Positions 9,043 to 18,477 are shown, counted from the stretch's first letter. The stretch is 64,000 nucleotides of DNA from an uncultured Prevotella sp. (GCA_944321295.1 CALUKU010000003.1:1-64000), one strand, 5' to 3'. Notes: generated by a model from the sequence alone, not told the origin. Program-made: numbers and translations.

Positions 9043-9738
9043 TCATTTTGTGTAGCCGAGCGACATCACGCTGAACCTGACGTCGCCGCATTTTTTCAGT
9101 TCGTTGGCGCATGCAACGACCGTCGCTCCGGTCGTAACCACGTCGTCGACTATTAATATGTGCTTGCCCCGCAGCGCGCCGCCGTCTTTCAGGGTGAAGT
9201 TATCGGCAACGTTGTCGTTTCGCTGCCAGCGGTTCATCTGCGTCTGGCTGCCGTTGAAGCGGCACCGGCTTACGGCGTCGGCCATGACAGGTATTTGGGT
9301 TATTCCGCTTACGCCGCGTGCTATTTCCATGCTTTGGTTGTAGCCGCGCTCGCGCAGCCTGTTCTTTGCGAGCGGTATGGGAACAATCACGTCAATGCCG
9401 TCGAAAAAGCCTTTCGCCGCAAACTCGCGGGCGGCCATGCGCCCCATCAGTTCCCCTGTTTCCGGATGATCGAAGTATTTCATCGTGTAGATGATGCGGC
9501 TTGAGGCTGAATGTGCCCTGTAAAAGAACAGCGCGGCGGCCCGTTCTATTTTCATCCTTCCCCAAAACGTCTTAGCCATCTCGTTGTCGTAAGCGTTATC
9601 CGCAAAGAACGTTCTCGGCAAGTCAAGGTTGCACGCCGAGCAGATGACGTCTTCGCCTACGGCGAGCCTGCATCCGCACATTGCGCACTGCTTAGGGGCG
9701 ATGAGATTGATAAGCCTTACGGCGAGTTCGGTTAACAT
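9043..9738 (-). CDS. ComF-family phosphoribosyltransferase-like protein
   Basis: A 231-residue ComF/GntX-type protein. Near the N-terminus a four-cysteine zinc-binding knot (CAMCGC at about 18-23 and CSAC at about 33-36) is followed by a type I phosphoribosyltransferase fold. The PRPP loop ILIVDDVVTTGATV is near residue 195. In naturally transformable bacteria ComF helps bring single-stranded DNA into the cytoplasm; in most Bacteroidetes its job is not established. It is on the same strand as the iron operon but separated by 245 bases with a promoter, so it is a separate unit. Confidence 0.85.
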   Translation of the reverse strand: MLTELAVRLINLIAPKQCAMCGCRLAVGEDVICSACNLDLPRTFFADNAYDNEMAKTFWGRMKIERAAALFFYRAHSASSRIIYTMKYFDHPETGELMGRMAAREFAAKGFFDGIDVIVPIPLAKNRLRERGYNQSMEIARGVSGITQIPVMADAVSRCRFNGSQTQMNRWQRNDNVADNFTLKDGGALRGKHILIVDDVVTTGATVVACANELKKCGDVRFSVMSLGYTK

Positions 9739-9760
9739 AAGATTGGGCCGTTAAAAATGA

Positions 9761-9805
9761 AAAGTGAAAAATCCAAACGCGTAACTTGTCGGACTTTTCA
9801 CTTTT
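9761..9805 (-). terminator. Terminator of proS
   Basis: AAAGTGAAAAATCC (9761-9774) pairs with GGACTTTTCACTTT (9791-9804). It lies 24 bases past the proS stop. The arms are AT-rich, of a type commonly found between Bacteroidetes genes. Confidence 0.6.
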
Positions 9806-9827
9806 CGCTTTACCTTATTATATTTGA

Positions 9828-11309
9828 TTAATAGCTTCTTGCTATTATCACCCTATGCTTTGCGGGCTTGCCCGACACCATGTCGATGCCCTCTGTCTGC
9901 TCTACGCCGAATGGCACGCAGCGTATCGTGGCCTGGGTTTCCTCCTTGATTTTAGCCTCTGTTTCGGCCGTGCCGTCCCAGTGGCAGAGGAAGAAGCCGC
10001 CGTCCTTGATCCTTTCCTTGAACTCCTCGTAGTTGTCACACTCATAGATGCGTGAGTCGCGGTAGTCCTTAGCTTTCTTGAACATGTTCTGCTGTATGTC
10101 CTTAAGCAGCGCCTCAACGTGCTCCACTATGCCGTCCACTGACACGGTTTCCTTCTCCAGCGTGTCGCGGCGCATTATCTCGAGAGTGTTGTTCTCGAGG
10201 TCGCGCGCGCCCATCACGAGGCGCACGGGCACACCCTTAAGCTCATAGTCGGCGAACTTGAAGCCGGGACGCTTGTTGTCGGCGTCGTCGTATTTCACCG
10301 ATATTCCTGCCTGGCGCAGGGCGTCGATTATGGGAGTCAGCTTCTCGGTGATGGCGCTAAGCTGCTCGGGGCCTTTTGATATAGGTATGATGACAACCTG
10401 TATCGGCGCGAGCATTGGCGGCAGCACGAGGCCGTTGTCGTCAGAGTGTGTCATTATGAGGGCGCCGATGAGCCTGGTCGAAACGCCCCACGACGTAGCC
10501 CATACGTATTCGGGCTTGTTCTCCTTGTTAAGGTATGTCACGTCGAACGCCTTGGCGAAGTTCTGTCCCAGGAAGTGGCTTGTGCCGCTCTGCAGCGCCT
10601 TGCCGTCCTGCATCATGGCCTCGATGGTGTAAGTGTCGAGCGCTCCGGCGAAGCGTTCGGTTTCGCTCTTCACGCCCTGCACTACCGGCACGGCCATCCA
10701 CTTCTCGGCGAAGTCAGCGTAGACGTGCAGCATTTTCTGTGCCTCGGCCTCGGCCTCTTCGCGCGTAGCGTGGGCGGTGTGGCCCTCCTGCCACAGGAAT
10801 TCAGACGTGCGCAGGAAGGGGCGCGTGCGCATTTCCCAGCGCATCACGTTGCACCACTGGTTGCACATCAGCGGCAGGTCGCGGTAAGAGTGAATCCAGT
10901 TTTTGTATGTGTTCCAGATGATGGTTTCCGATGTGGGGCGTATAATCAGCTCCTCTTCGAGGCGGGCGGCCGGGTCAACCTCTACGCCGCTCTTATCCTC
11001 TTTGGCGCGCAGGCGGTAGTGCGTCACCACGGCGCACTCCTTGGCGAAGCCCTCTACGTGTTCTGCCTCCCTTGAGAGGAACGATTTCGGAATGAGCAGG
11101 GGGAAGTAGGCGTTCTGTGCGCCCGTTTCCTTGAACATCTTGTCAAGCTGGTGCTGCATTTTCTCCCAAATGGCGTAGCCGTAAGGTTTAATCACCATGC
11201 ATCCGCGCACGGCAGACTGCTCGGCAAGGTCGGCCTTGGTCACAAGGTCGTTATACCACTGACTGTAGTTGTCAGCTCTTTTGGTCAAGTCTTTCAGTTC
11301 TTTTGCCAT
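9828..11309 (-). CDS. proS: Proline--tRNA ligase, archaeal/eukaryote-type
   Basis: Class II aminoacyl-tRNA synthetase charging tRNA-Pro. At 493 residues, without the large editing insertion of the bacterial type, this is the short archaeal/eukaryote-like ProRS used by Bacteroidetes. Visible signatures are the N-terminal [19 protein letters not shown] region, motif 2 around [21 protein letters not shown], and motif 3 near [13 protein letters not shown]. The anticodon-binding domain follows, with a C-terminal zinc-binding-like domain ending in RVIIARSY. The frame starts at the usual [19 protein letters not shown]. Confidence 0.95.
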   Translation of the reverse strand: MAKELKDLTKRADNYSQWYNDLVTKADLAEQSAVRGCMVIKPYGYAIWEKMQHQLDKMFKETGAQNAYFPLLIPKSFLSREAEHVEGFAKECAVVTHYRLRAKEDKSGVEVDPAARLEEELIIRPTSETIIWNTYKNWIHSYRDLPLMCNQWCNVMRWEMRTRPFLRTSEFLWQEGHTAHATREEAEAEAQKMLHVYADFAEKWMAVPVVQGVKSETERFAGALDTYTIEAMMQDGKALQSGTSHFLGQNFAKAFDVTYLNKENKPEYVWATSWGVSTRLIGALIMTHSDDNGLVLPPMLAPIQVVIIPISKGPEQLSAITEKLTPIIDALRQAGISVKYDDADNKRPGFKFADYELKGVPVRLVMGARDLENNTLEIMRRDTLEKETVSVDGIVEHVEALLKDIQQNMFKKAKDYRDSRIYECDNYEEFKERIKDGGFFLCHWDGTAETEAKIKEETQATIRCVPFGVEQTEGIDMVSGKPAKHRVIIARSY

Positions 11310-11341
11310 GATTTATTTTTGGATTTTTGTCATTTTGACTG

Positions 11342-11349
11342 CAAAATTA
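11342..11349 (-). promoter_or_regulatory. Possible -7 box for proS
   Basis: CAAAATTA on the plus strand reads TAATTTTG on the minus strand, 33 bases before the proS start. A -33 TTTG at the right spacing is not evident. Confidence 0.4.
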
Positions 11350-12029
11350 CGCAAAATCTACGAGATAACATCAGTTAGTGTGCTGATTTGCGCAGATAAA
11401 TTGCTTATGCGTCTTAAAACGTGCATGTTTTAGCCCGCAGGCGTAGGTCGGCGTATGTTTTACGTGCTGCGCGGTGACTGCCGTGCGGGTCACATTGACG
11501 TTGTTCGGCGTCTTTACGTATCAATTTGTTAGTTCGGCCGTGTCCGCTTTTTCTTGTGAAACAGGTCTTCGGCAGGACGTTACGTAGGCCTTCACCTGTC
11601 GTTAGGCGTCGTTCTGCGGCATAAAAGATGACCTATGACCGCCTGAAAGGTTGCCTTCGGCGGCGCAAAAGGCCGTCTTTTGCAACGCTGACGGCCGCTT
11701 TTGCGGACGGTTTCAGCCGCTTTTCAGTGATAAAATGGCCGTTTTTCGTCGTGTTTTCGGCCGTTCGTCTTGCACATTTATGCCGCTCTGTGAAGTATGT
11801 TGCTGGTTATGTGGCGGTTATGCTTGCACACTTGTGGCCGGCTTATTTCGTCCTAAAGTCATGTCGGCGGAAAATAACGCCGCTACGGAGCGTTATCCTA
11901 AATCAATATGTAAGCTCAGCTGGCCGCGGCGTTTGCAAAATGACGCAATCCTGACCGCAACTTCCGGCTGTGGCGGCGGCCAAAAGTCATGAAATAATAA
12001 ATTTTATGCTAAAACATCTTTACTTATGG
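11350..12029. other. Intergenic region between proS and the OmpA lipoprotein
   Basis: About 680 bases with no supportable gene. It contains one repeat array (11622-11720). The overlapping open frames at 11628-11992 are frames through that array and the GC-rich flank and show no protein features. Confidence 0.55.
11622..11720. repeat. AAAAGG...CCTTTT repeat array, copy b
   Basis: A series of short imperfect hairpin units: AAAAGATGACCT, GAAAGGTTGCCTT, AAAAGGCCGTCTTTT, then CGGCCGCTTTTGCGG. It resembles the arrays at 3458, 19531, 32500, 42799 and 58928. Confidence 0.65.
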
Positions 12030-12059
12030 TTGCAAGTTGGAATAAATGTTGTAATTTTG
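12030..12059 (+). promoter_or_regulatory. Promoter of the OmpA-family lipoprotein
   Basis: TTG (12030-12032), 19 bases, TAATTTTG (12052-12059), a full match in spacing to the Bacteroidetes promoter. The start codon is 34 bases further on. Confidence 0.75.
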
Positions 12060-12092
12060 TAGTTGGATAAAACTTTTAAAAGTGATATAATT

Positions 12093-12773
12093 ATGAAGAA
12101 GTTAAAAGTTGTTACGTTAGGATTGTGCGCGGCTTTGCTCGTAAGCTGTAGCACCAAGACCGGTACGGGAGCGCTGATAGGCACTGGCGCCGGTACGTTT
12201 GTCGGAGGTATAATCGGCAAGATAGCAGGCAATACGGCGGTAGGCGCCGCCGTAGGTGCCGCCGTGGGCGCGGGAACGGGCGCACTGATAGGCCGCCACA
12301 TGGATAAGGTGAAGGCTGAAACCGAAGCCCAGCTGGCCGAAACGGCAAAAGTGGAGGAAGTGACCGACGCCAACGGTCTTAAGGCCGTTAAGGTGACCTT
12401 CGACTCGGGCATACTCTTCGCCCTCAACAAGGCCGACCTCAACGCTACGTCGAAGAACGAGCTGGCTAAGTTCTCAACCGTTCTTAAGAACAACACCGGC
12501 TGCGCGGTCGACATTCAGGGATATACCGACTCTACCGGTAACGACGGTATAAACATTCCGTTGAGCCAGCAGAGGGCTGAGGCCGTTTCAAACTACCTGA
12601 AGTCGTGCGGCGTCAGCGCAGGCCAGATAGAGAAGGTGCAGGGCTACGGCTCGGCAAACCCCGTTGCCAGCAACGACACTAAGGAAGGCCAGGCGCAGAA
12701 CCGCCGTGTAGAGGTGTACTTGTACGCCAGCCAGGAGATGATTGACGCTGCCAATAACGGCACGCTGCAATAA
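12093..12773 (+). CDS. OmpA-family peptidoglycan-binding lipoprotein
   Basis: A 226-residue outer-membrane lipoprotein of the YiaD type. With the start at 12093 (MKKLKVVTLG) it has a lipobox LVSC (Cys19). Next comes a glycine-zipper segment (about residues 25-70, repeated GTGALIG, GAGTFVGG, AVGAAVGAAVG) that can insert in or lie on the membrane. The C-terminal OmpA-like domain (about 105-220) contains the peptidoglycan-contacting IQGYTDSTG and the family signature near QNRRVEVY. It likely tethers the outer membrane to the wall. The Met ten residues upstream, at 12063, lies within four bases of the -7 box and is not needed. Confidence 0.88.
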   Translation: MKKLKVVTLGLCAALLVSCSTKTGTGALIGTGAGTFVGGIIGKIAGNTAVGAAVGAAVGAGTGALIGRHMDKVKAETEAQLAETAKVEEVTDANGLKAVKVTFDSGILFALNKADLNATSKNELAKFSTVLKNNTGCAVDIQGYTDSTGNDGINIPLSQQRAEAVSNYLKSCGVSAGQIEKVQGYGSANPVASNDTKEGQAQNRRVEVYLYASQEMIDAANNGTLQ

Positions 12774-12781
12774 TCAGTTAG

Positions 12782-12900
12782 GAATGAAGGACGAAGAGTG
12801 GAGAACGTGTCACCTTGACGGTGCGTGTTCATCACTCTTCGTTCTTCATTCTTTGTGCTGACCGTTTAATTTTTCACTCGTCACTCTTCGTTCTTCATTC
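12782..12900. repeat. Inverted/direct repeat of a 19-bp motif
   Basis: GAATGAAGGACGAAGAGTG (12782-12800) is followed by its near complement CACTCTTCGTTCTTCATTC at 12833-12851 and an exact second copy of the latter at 12882-12900. The first pair forms a terminator-like hairpin after the OmpA gene. The third copy could form an alternative partner just before mtgA. Confidence 0.65.
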
Positions 12901-12905
12901 AATAT

Positions 12906-13643
12906 ATGTTACGATTAGGTTTTGTAGGCCGCATAGTGCGCTGGGTGGCCGTAGCGTTTTTCGGTTCCACCATTCTTGCCGTTGTGGCGCTAAGGTTCAT
13001 TCCTGTTTATTTCACTCCGCTGATGTTCATCCGCTGTGCCGAACAGATTTCAAAAGGCGACGACGTCAAGCTGCATCACAAGTGGGTGTCACTTGAAGAT
13101 ATATCGCGCCACATGCCTGTGGCCGTGATGGCCAGCGAGGACCAGCGCTTCCTGCTCCACCACGGCTTCGACTATAAGGCCATAGAGAGCGCGGCCGTGA
13201 GCAACCTTAAGGGCGGAAAGATCCGCGGCGGCAGCACCATCTCGCAGCAGACGGCCAAGAATGTGTTCCTGTGGCCCGGACGTTCGTGGGTGCGCAAGGG
13301 GCTCGAGGCGTATTTCACGGTGCTCATCGAGTTCATGTGGAGCAAGCAGCGCATCATGGAAGTGTATCTTAACTCCATCGAGATGGGGCCGGGCATATAC
13401 GGAGTAGAGGCCGTAGCGCAAGACAATTTCGGCAAGAGCGCGGCCGACCTGTTCCGCGGCGAGTGCGCCCTGATAGCCGCCACGCTGCCCAATCCGCTTA
13501 AGTTCAGCTCGAAGGAGCCGAGCGCTTACATGCAGAAACGCAAGCGGCAGATAGAGCAGCAGATGAAGTTCATTCCGTCGTTTCCCCGCGAGGGCGAGGA
13601 CTACGACCCCAAGACGTCGGCCGGCGGAGTTTACTCAAAGTGA
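12906..13643 (+). CDS. mtgA: Monofunctional peptidoglycan glycosyltransferase MtgA
   Basis: A GT51 transglycosylase that polymerises lipid II into glycan strands on the periplasmic face. The 245-residue protein has one N-terminal membrane anchor (about 8-30) and then only the GT51 domain. The catalytic-glutamate motif is SEDQRFLLHHGFD and the second motif is GGSTISQQTAKN; EMGPGIYGVEAVAQ follows. No transpeptidase domain is present, which separates it from the bifunctional PBP1A at 48357-50864. It lies five bases after a repeat copy and has no obvious promoter of its own beyond that region. Confidence 0.93.
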   Translation: MLRLGFVGRIVRWVAVAFFGSTILAVVALRFIPVYFTPLMFIRCAEQISKGDDVKLHHKWVSLEDISRHMPVAVMASEDQRFLLHHGFDYKAIESAAVSNLKGGKIRGGSTISQQTAKNVFLWPGRSWVRKGLEAYFTVLIEFMWSKQRIMEVYLNSIEMGPGIYGVEAVAQDNFGKSAADLFRGECALIAATLPNPLKFSSKEPSAYMQKRKRQIEQQMKFIPSFPREGEDYDPKTSAGGVYSK

Positions 13644-13749
13644 TTGTAAGGCGGCAACATGTGGCCTTAAAGCCGCAGCCTGCAGTCCCTTCGGGCTTTC
13701 CGCTTAATGCTCCGGCTCTTCGCCATCTACATTAAACTTACTTATTGAC

Positions 13750-16128
13750 ATGGATTTTCTCAACGAACTGAACGACAGCCAGCGCATGGCTGTTGAGTAT
13801 TGTGACGGTCCGGCGCTGGTGATAGCCGGCGCAGGGTCGGGCAAGACGCGCGTCCTTACGTATAAAATAGCCTATTTGCTCGGCAGCGGTCTTAAGCCGT
13901 GGAACATCCTTGCGCTGACCTTCACCAACAAGGCGGCCAACGAGATGAAGCTGCGTATTGCCTCGCTCGTAGGCGGCGAGATGGCCCGCTGGCTCAACAT
14001 GGGCACTTTCCACAGCGTGTTTGCGCGCATATTGAGGGTTGAGGCAGCTGCTTTGGGCTATGAACCAAACTTCACCATTTACGACGAAGCTGACTCGCGC
14101 AGCCTTATCAAGACCATTGTGAAGGAGATGCAGCTTGACGACAAGGTCTACAAGCCCGCCACCGTGCACTCGCGCATCAGCATGGCGAAGAACCACTTGA
14201 TGTTGCCGCGCGACTATATGGCAAACCATAACCTTATTGAGCGTGACCGTGAGCAGCGCATGTCGGCGTTCGCTAAGGTGTATGAAACCTATTGCGCGCG
14301 CTGCCGCATGGCCAACGCAATGGACTTCGACGACCTGCTTACCAATACGTTCACGCTATTCAGCGAGCATGAGGACATCCGGTTGAAGTATGCCGACAAG
14401 TTCAAGTACATCCTTGTTGACGAGTATCAGGATACGAACTCCGTGCAGCAGAAAATCGTATGGCAGTTGTCAAGGGAACATCTGCATGTCTGCGCCGTCG
14501 GCGATGACGCCCAGAGCATTTACGCTTTTCGTGGAGCCAACATTGACAACATACTTGATTTCCAGAAACAGTTTGCCGGTACGCGGATGTTTAAGCTCGA
14601 GCAGAACTACCGCAGCACGCAGCGCATAGTGCAGGCGGCCAACAGCCTGATACGACATAACGCCCGCCAGATACCGAAAGACGTCTACAGCCGTAACGAC
14701 GAGGGCGAAAAGCTTGTGCTGAAAGAGGCTTACAGCGACCGCGAGGAGGCTCTGATAGTGTGCAACGAGATAAAGCGCATACGCCGTGCGGAGCATTGTG
14801 GATATGGTGACTTTGCCGTCCTTTACCGCACAAACTCGCAAAGCCGCAGCTTTGAGGAGGCCATGCGCAAGGAAAGCATACCTTATAAGATATACGGCGG
14901 ACTTAGTTTCTATCAGCGTAAGGAGATAAAAGACATCATAGCTTACTTCCGCCTGGTTGTAAACCCTGACGACGAGGAGGCTTTCAAGCGCATTATCAAT
15001 TATCCGAAGCGCGGCATTGGCGACGCCACCGTTGCCAAGATAGCCGGTGTTGCCTCGGTAGCCGGTGTCAGTTTGTGGAGCGTTATATGCGAGCCTGACA
15101 AGTTCGGGCTTATCGTTACCGGGGCTATAATGAGTAATATTCGCGGTTTTAGGGCGCTGATAAAGTACTTCAGAGATCAGCTTAACGATACTGACGCCTA
15201 TGCGTTAGGCTTGGAATTGGTTAAGGTTAGCGGCATTTCGACCGACATTTACGCTGATCGTTCGCCTGAAAACCTATCGCGTCAGGAGAACCTTGAAGAG
15301 CTTCTCGGCAGTATGCAGGAGTTTGTTGAAAGCCGAAAGGAGGAAGGTCATGAGAATGAAATTGGTCTGGCTGACTTTCTTAGGGAAGTTTCTTTGCAGA
15401 CGGACGTTGAGAGCGACGACGCGGCCGACGACGCAAGCCGTGTCGCTTTGATGACGGTGCATAGCGCAAAGGGACTTGAATTTCCTACGGTTTTCGTCGT
15501 AGGACTTGAGGAAAACGTTTTTCCCAGCATGCTTTCGCTAAATAGCATGCGCGAGCTTGAGGAGGAGAGGCGCCTGCTCTACGTCGCTATTACGAGGGCG
15601 GAGCGCCATTGCGTGCTGACTTACGCTAAGAGTCGTTACCGTTACGGACGGATGGAAACGGAGGCTCCGAGTCGTTTCCTGAAGGACATTGATCCTGAAC
15701 TGCTTGACATTGACCGGTCGGTTGACCAGTGGGCTGCGCTCGGAGTGGGGCCGTCTTACGGCAGGCAACGCTCTGAAGTGCATTTGGCCAACAGCCGTCC
15801 GGTGGCGACTCAGTTCATGGCTGACCCCAAACCGCGCGGCGCGGCACATCATGACGACGCCCGGATAACCGACACTTTCTCGCCGTCTTTCCAGCGTCTG
15901 CGTTCCGTCGCGGCTATGAAGCACGGCGGAAGACCGTCGGCTGCAGGTGCGGCGGAGCCTGTTGACGGACTGAAGGAAAACTGTGTGATTGAGCACGAGC
16001 GCTTCGGCGTGGGCACAGTGGTAAGGCTCGAGGGGACGGGAGAAAACCTGAAAGCTACCGTGCAGTTTAAAAACGCTGGCACAAAGCAGCTTCTCGTTAA
16101 GTTCGCAAGGTTTAAGGTGATAGGCTGA
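13750..16128 (+). CDS. UvrD/PcrA-type ATP-dependent DNA helicase
   Basis: An SF1A 3'-5' helicase of 792 residues for repair and for clearing replication blocks. Visible motifs in order: Q motif NDSQRMAVE, Walker A AGAGSGKTR, LTFTNKAANEM (Ia), DEYQDTN (II), GDDAQSIYAFRGA (III), QNYRS (IV), MTVHSAKGLEFP (V) and YVAITRAE (VI). After a variable tail there is a C-terminal Tudor-like segment ending VQFKNAGTKQLLVKFARF, typical of PcrA/UvrD and used to contact RNA polymerase. The start at 13750 puts the Q motif about eight residues in, as in the family. It converges on the small gene ending at 16139. Confidence 0.94.
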   Translation: MDFLNELNDSQRMAVEYCDGPALVIAGAGSGKTRVLTYKIAYLLGSGLKPWNILALTFTNKAANEMKLRIASLVGGEMARWLNMGTFHSVFARILRVEAAALGYEPNFTIYDEADSRSLIKTIVKEMQLDDKVYKPATVHSRISMAKNHLMLPRDYMANHNLIERDREQRMSAFAKVYETYCARCRMANAMDFDDLLTNTFTLFSEHEDIRLKYADKFKYILVDEYQDTNSVQQKIVWQLSREHLHVCAVGDDAQSIYAFRGANIDNILDFQKQFAGTRMFKLEQNYRSTQRIVQAANSLIRHNARQIPKDVYSRNDEGEKLVLKEAYSDREEALIVCNEIKRIRRAEHCGYGDFAVLYRTNSQSRSFEEAMRKESIPYKIYGGLSFYQRKEIKDIIAYFRLVVNPDDEEAFKRIINYPKRGIGDATVAKIAGVASVAGVSLWSVICEPDKFGLIVTGAIMSNIRGFRALIKYFRDQLNDTDAYALGLELVKVSGISTDIYADRSPENLSRQENLEELLGSMQEFVESRKEEGHENEIGLADFLREVSLQTDVESDDAADDASRVALMTVHSAKGLEFPTVFVVGLEENVFPSMLSLNSMRELEEERRLLYVAITRAERHCVLTYAKSRYRYGRMETEAPSRFLKDIDPELLDIDRSVDQWAALGVGPSYGRQRSEVHLANSRPVATQFMADPKPRGAAHHDDARITDTFSPSFQRLRSVAAMKHGGRPSAAGAAEPVDGLKENCVIEHERFGVGTVVRLEGTGENLKATVQFKNAGTKQLLVKFARFKVIG

Positions 16129-16138
16129 CGGCGGCGTT

Positions 16139-16294
16139 TCATCGCCGCTTCCGTTTCGACTTGTCTTTGCCGCAGGCGTCTTTCAGGGGGCAGTTGGCGC
16201 ATGCGTCGCCTTTCGACGTCAGCGCCTTGTAGGCCCGCCATGAGGCGTAAGCCGCGGCGATGATGACTACCGCTATTACTATTATGGTTTGCAT
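16139..16294 (-). CDS. FeoB-associated Cys-rich membrane protein, 51 aa
   Basis: A gene read directly from the bases. ATG at 16294 gives MQTIIVIAVVVIIAAAYASW, a single membrane helix. It is followed by a Cys-rich tail containing DACANCPLKDACG and a basic end KDKSKRKRR. This is the layout of the small PF12669 proteins, which often sit beside feoB and may handle ferrous iron or electrons; no feoB is in the window. It lies 57 bases downstream of ruvC on the same strand and converges with the helicase gene, leaving a 10-base gap. Confidence 0.82.
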   Translation of the reverse strand: MQTIIVIAVVIIAAAYASWRAYKALTSKGDACANCPLKDACGKDKSKRKRR

Positions 16295-16351
16295 GTCGGC
16301 CTTGGTGTGTAGTTTGTTATCGGCTTTTGTGCCGTGGGGCGTTGTCGCGGG

Positions 16352-16918
16352 TCATAACCCGTTGCACCTAATCCTGTCTTTGTTCCTGTTGGCAAAGTCT
16401 TTCCAGCTTCCGTATCTTACGTCATTTACGGGCGTTCCGGCCTGCATGAAGTGGCAATAGGCGGCTGCCAGGGCGTCGGTCGCGTCCATAAACGGCGTTA
16501 TGTCCTCGTCCTTTAGGTTGAGCAAGCGTTTCAACATTCCGGCCACTTGTTCTTTTGAGGCCAGTCCTTGGCCTGTTATCGCCATCTTGATTTTTAGCGG
16601 GGCGTACTCGTGTATGGGTATGTCGTGGTGTATGGCCGCGGCTATCGCCACGCCTTGTGCACGTCCCAGCTTTAGCATTGACTGTATGTTCTTGCCGAAA
16701 AACGGGGCTTCGATGGCCATTTCGTCTGGCAGAAACTCTTCAATAAGCCCCGTCACGCGCTCGAAAATGCGGCCCAACCGCAGGTAAGGGTCGTGCATTT
16801 TGCGCATGTCAATTACGCCCATTGCCATCATAGAGGCCTTGTTCCCGCATACTTTCAGCAGTCCGTAGCCCATCACGTTGGTGCCGGGGTCAATGCCCAT
16901 TATTATCTTTTCGGTCAT
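16352..16918 (-). CDS. ruvC: Holliday junction resolvase RuvC
   Basis: Endonuclease that cuts Holliday junctions after RuvAB branch migration. The 188-residue protein has the RNase H-like fold: first acidic residue in IMGIDPGTN (Asp10), second in [11 protein letters not shown] (Glu70), and the C-terminal acidic pair in [15 protein letters not shown]. The segment [15 protein letters not shown] is also typical. It is 11 bases downstream of the MBL hydrolase, so it belongs to a minus-strand run rsmG - MBL - ruvC - Cys-rich protein. Confidence 0.95.
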   Translation of the reverse strand: MTEKIIMGIDPGTNVMGYGLLKVCGNKASMMAMGVIDMRKMHDPYLRLGRIFERVTGLIEEFLPDEMAIEAPFFGKNIQSMLKLGRAQGVAIAAAIHHDIPIHEYAPLKIKMAITGQGLASKEQVAGMLKRLLNLKDEDITPFMDATDALAAAYCHFMQAGTPVNDVRYGSWKDFANRNKDRIRCNGL

Positions 16919-16929
16919 CTATACCTATA

Positions 16930-17577
16930 TTATATTCTGAAATACGGGTTGTACGCCGTTTCGTCTTTCATCGTAGTGCGTCCTCCGTGGCCGGGAAGTA
17001 TCATCGTGTCGGCGGGCAACGCTACGGCTATATGGCGCAGGCTTGCCACGATGGCGTCATAGTCGCCAAGCTCGAGGTCGGTTCTGCCTATGCTCATTTG
17101 GAATAACGTGTCGCCCGAGAAGGCGAGATTTTCTTCCTCGCAATAGAGGAACGCCGAGCCGGGAGTGTGCCCGGGGGTTGATATTACGCTGAAAACATGG
17201 TTGCCGAAGCTGACTTTCCCGCCGTCGGACAGAAACATTCCTATGGGCGGAAACTCGTCGGCGCAGTCGACGCCGGTGAATGCCTTAGCCTGTGCGGCGA
17301 GCTTTTTCATCAGCGGTTCGTCGGCCTGGCACACCTCGGGCTTCAGTCCGTATTCGTTGAAGACGAAGCTGTTGCCGAAGTTGTGGTCTATGTGTCCGTG
17401 GGTGCACAGCAGGTGCTTGGGCGACAGCGAGTTGTTTTTTACGTATTCGGATATGGCCCGTTTCTCCTCGTTGAAGAACGCGCCGCAGTCAATGATGACA
17501 CATTCCGAGGTGTCGTCGCTGACTACGTAGCAGTTCTCTTGGAACATGTTGCAGACAAATCTTTGTATGTTTAGCAT
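16930..17577 (-). CDS. MBL-fold metallo-hydrolase, glyoxalase II-like
   Basis: A 215-residue metallo-beta-lactamase-fold hydrolase with a full set of metal ligands: THGHIDH (His60, His62, Asp64, His65), PGHTPGS (His137), SGDTLF (Asp156) and PGHG (His197). The small size, without the C-terminal substrate domain of true glyoxalase II, matches the short YcbL-type group, for which thioester hydrolysis is the usual guess; the substrate is unknown. It lies between rsmG and ruvC, as part of a housekeeping run. Confidence 0.9.
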   Translation of the reverse strand: MLNIQRFVCNMFQENCYVVSDDTSECVIIDCGAFFNEEKRAISEYVKNNSLSPKHLLCTHGHIDHNFGNSFVFNEYGLKPEVCQADEPLMKKLAAQAKAFTGVDCADEFPPIGMFLSDGGKVSFGNHVFSVISTPGHTPGSAFLYCEEENLAFSGDTLFQMSIGRTDLELGDYDAIVASLRHIAVALPADTMILPGHGGRTTMKDETAYNPYFRI

Positions 17578-17654
17578 TGCGGTTTCGGTGGTTTATGTTT
17601 TAAACGGTGTTCATCGGCGTGCGTGCAGGCTTGCGTCTGTCGGCACGGCGCAGG

Positions 17655-18275
17655 TCAGAGGGGCAGGTAAATCAAGTATTTCTGCTTGAACCACTCCTCG
17701 CTGAACATGGTGCTTATCTCCGTAACGTCGGCAATATGCTTGTAAGGCTTAATCTCGGCGTCTACGTTTCCGCCTTTCAGGCAGATGAGGCCGTTGGGCA
17801 GCGAGTTGCGTTGCGTCTTGGCGATGTTCTTCTTCACCAGTTTCACAAGGTCGGGCATGGGCATTACGGCCCTGCTGACTACGAAGTCGTACTTGCCCGT
17901 TTCGTTCTCGCCCCTTATCTGCTCGGCCTCGCAGTTTTCGAGTCCGATGGCCTTGGCCACCTCTTTAACAACGAGAATTTTCTTACCCGTGCCGTCGATA
18001 AGCTTGAAGCTTGAGCCGGGAAACATTATCGCCAGAGGTATTCCCGGGAAGCCGCCGCCCGTGCCGAGGTCGAGTATCTTTGTACCCTCCCTGAACTTAA
18101 GCGCCTTGGCTATTGCGAGCGAGTGCAGCACGTGGTGCTCGTACAAGGAGTCAATGTCCTTGCGTGATATAACGTTAATCTTGTTGTTCCAGTCGTGGTA
18201 CAGGTCGTTCAGCGCGGCGAACTGGCTGCGCTGCTTCTCGTCTATTTCCGGAAAATATTTCAGTATTATGTCCAT
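17655..18275 (-). CDS. rsmG: 16S rRNA (guanine(527)-N7)-methyltransferase RsmG
   Basis: SAM-dependent methyltransferase modifying G527 of 16S rRNA; loss gives low-level streptomycin resistance in many bacteria. The 206 residues contain the N-terminal helix region NDLYHDWNNKINVISRKD, the SAM loop ILDLGTGGGFPGIPLA, and DFVVSRAVMPMPDL, all diagnostic of GidB/RsmG. The start at 18275 is the only suitable Met. It is the first gene of the minus-strand run that continues into the MBL hydrolase (77-base gap). Confidence 0.95.
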   Translation of the reverse strand: MDIILKYFPEIDEKQRSQFAALNDLYHDWNNKINVISRKDIDSLYEHHVLHSLAIAKALKFREGTKILDLGTGGGFPGIPLAIMFPGSSFKLIDGTGKKILVVKEVAKAIGLENCEAEQIRGENETGKYDFVVSRAVMPMPDLVKLVKKNIAKTQRNSLPNGLICLKGGNVDAEIKPYKHIADVTEISTMFSEEWFKQKYLIYLPL

Positions 18276-18370
18276 GTGTCAATCAGTTGTTGCTGTTGTT
18301 TTTTGCGTATGATGTCTGTGGCGTTCGTACCGTTGCCGTCAGTACGTGCGTCAGTCGCCTTATATTGACG

Positions 18371-18405
18371 TTAGGCCGCCTCTTTTTCGTAAAGGGGCGG
18401 CCTAA
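18371..18405 (-). terminator. Terminator downstream of the DUF3298-type lipoprotein
   Basis: TTAGGCCGCC (18371-18380) pairs with GGCGGCCTAA (18396-18405) around a 15-base loop. It lies about 75 bases after the lipoprotein stop and before rsmG. Confidence 0.6.
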
Positions 18406-18477
18406 GTCATAATGTCTTTATTTACCGTTTACTGTTGTTCCGCTTCGGCCTGACGGCCGCGGTTGCCCTTTGCCGCC

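Noticed and set aside
11628..11992. Overlapping frames in the proS-OmpA gap
   Set aside because: They pass through the AAAAGG repeat array in two frames and have no protein character.
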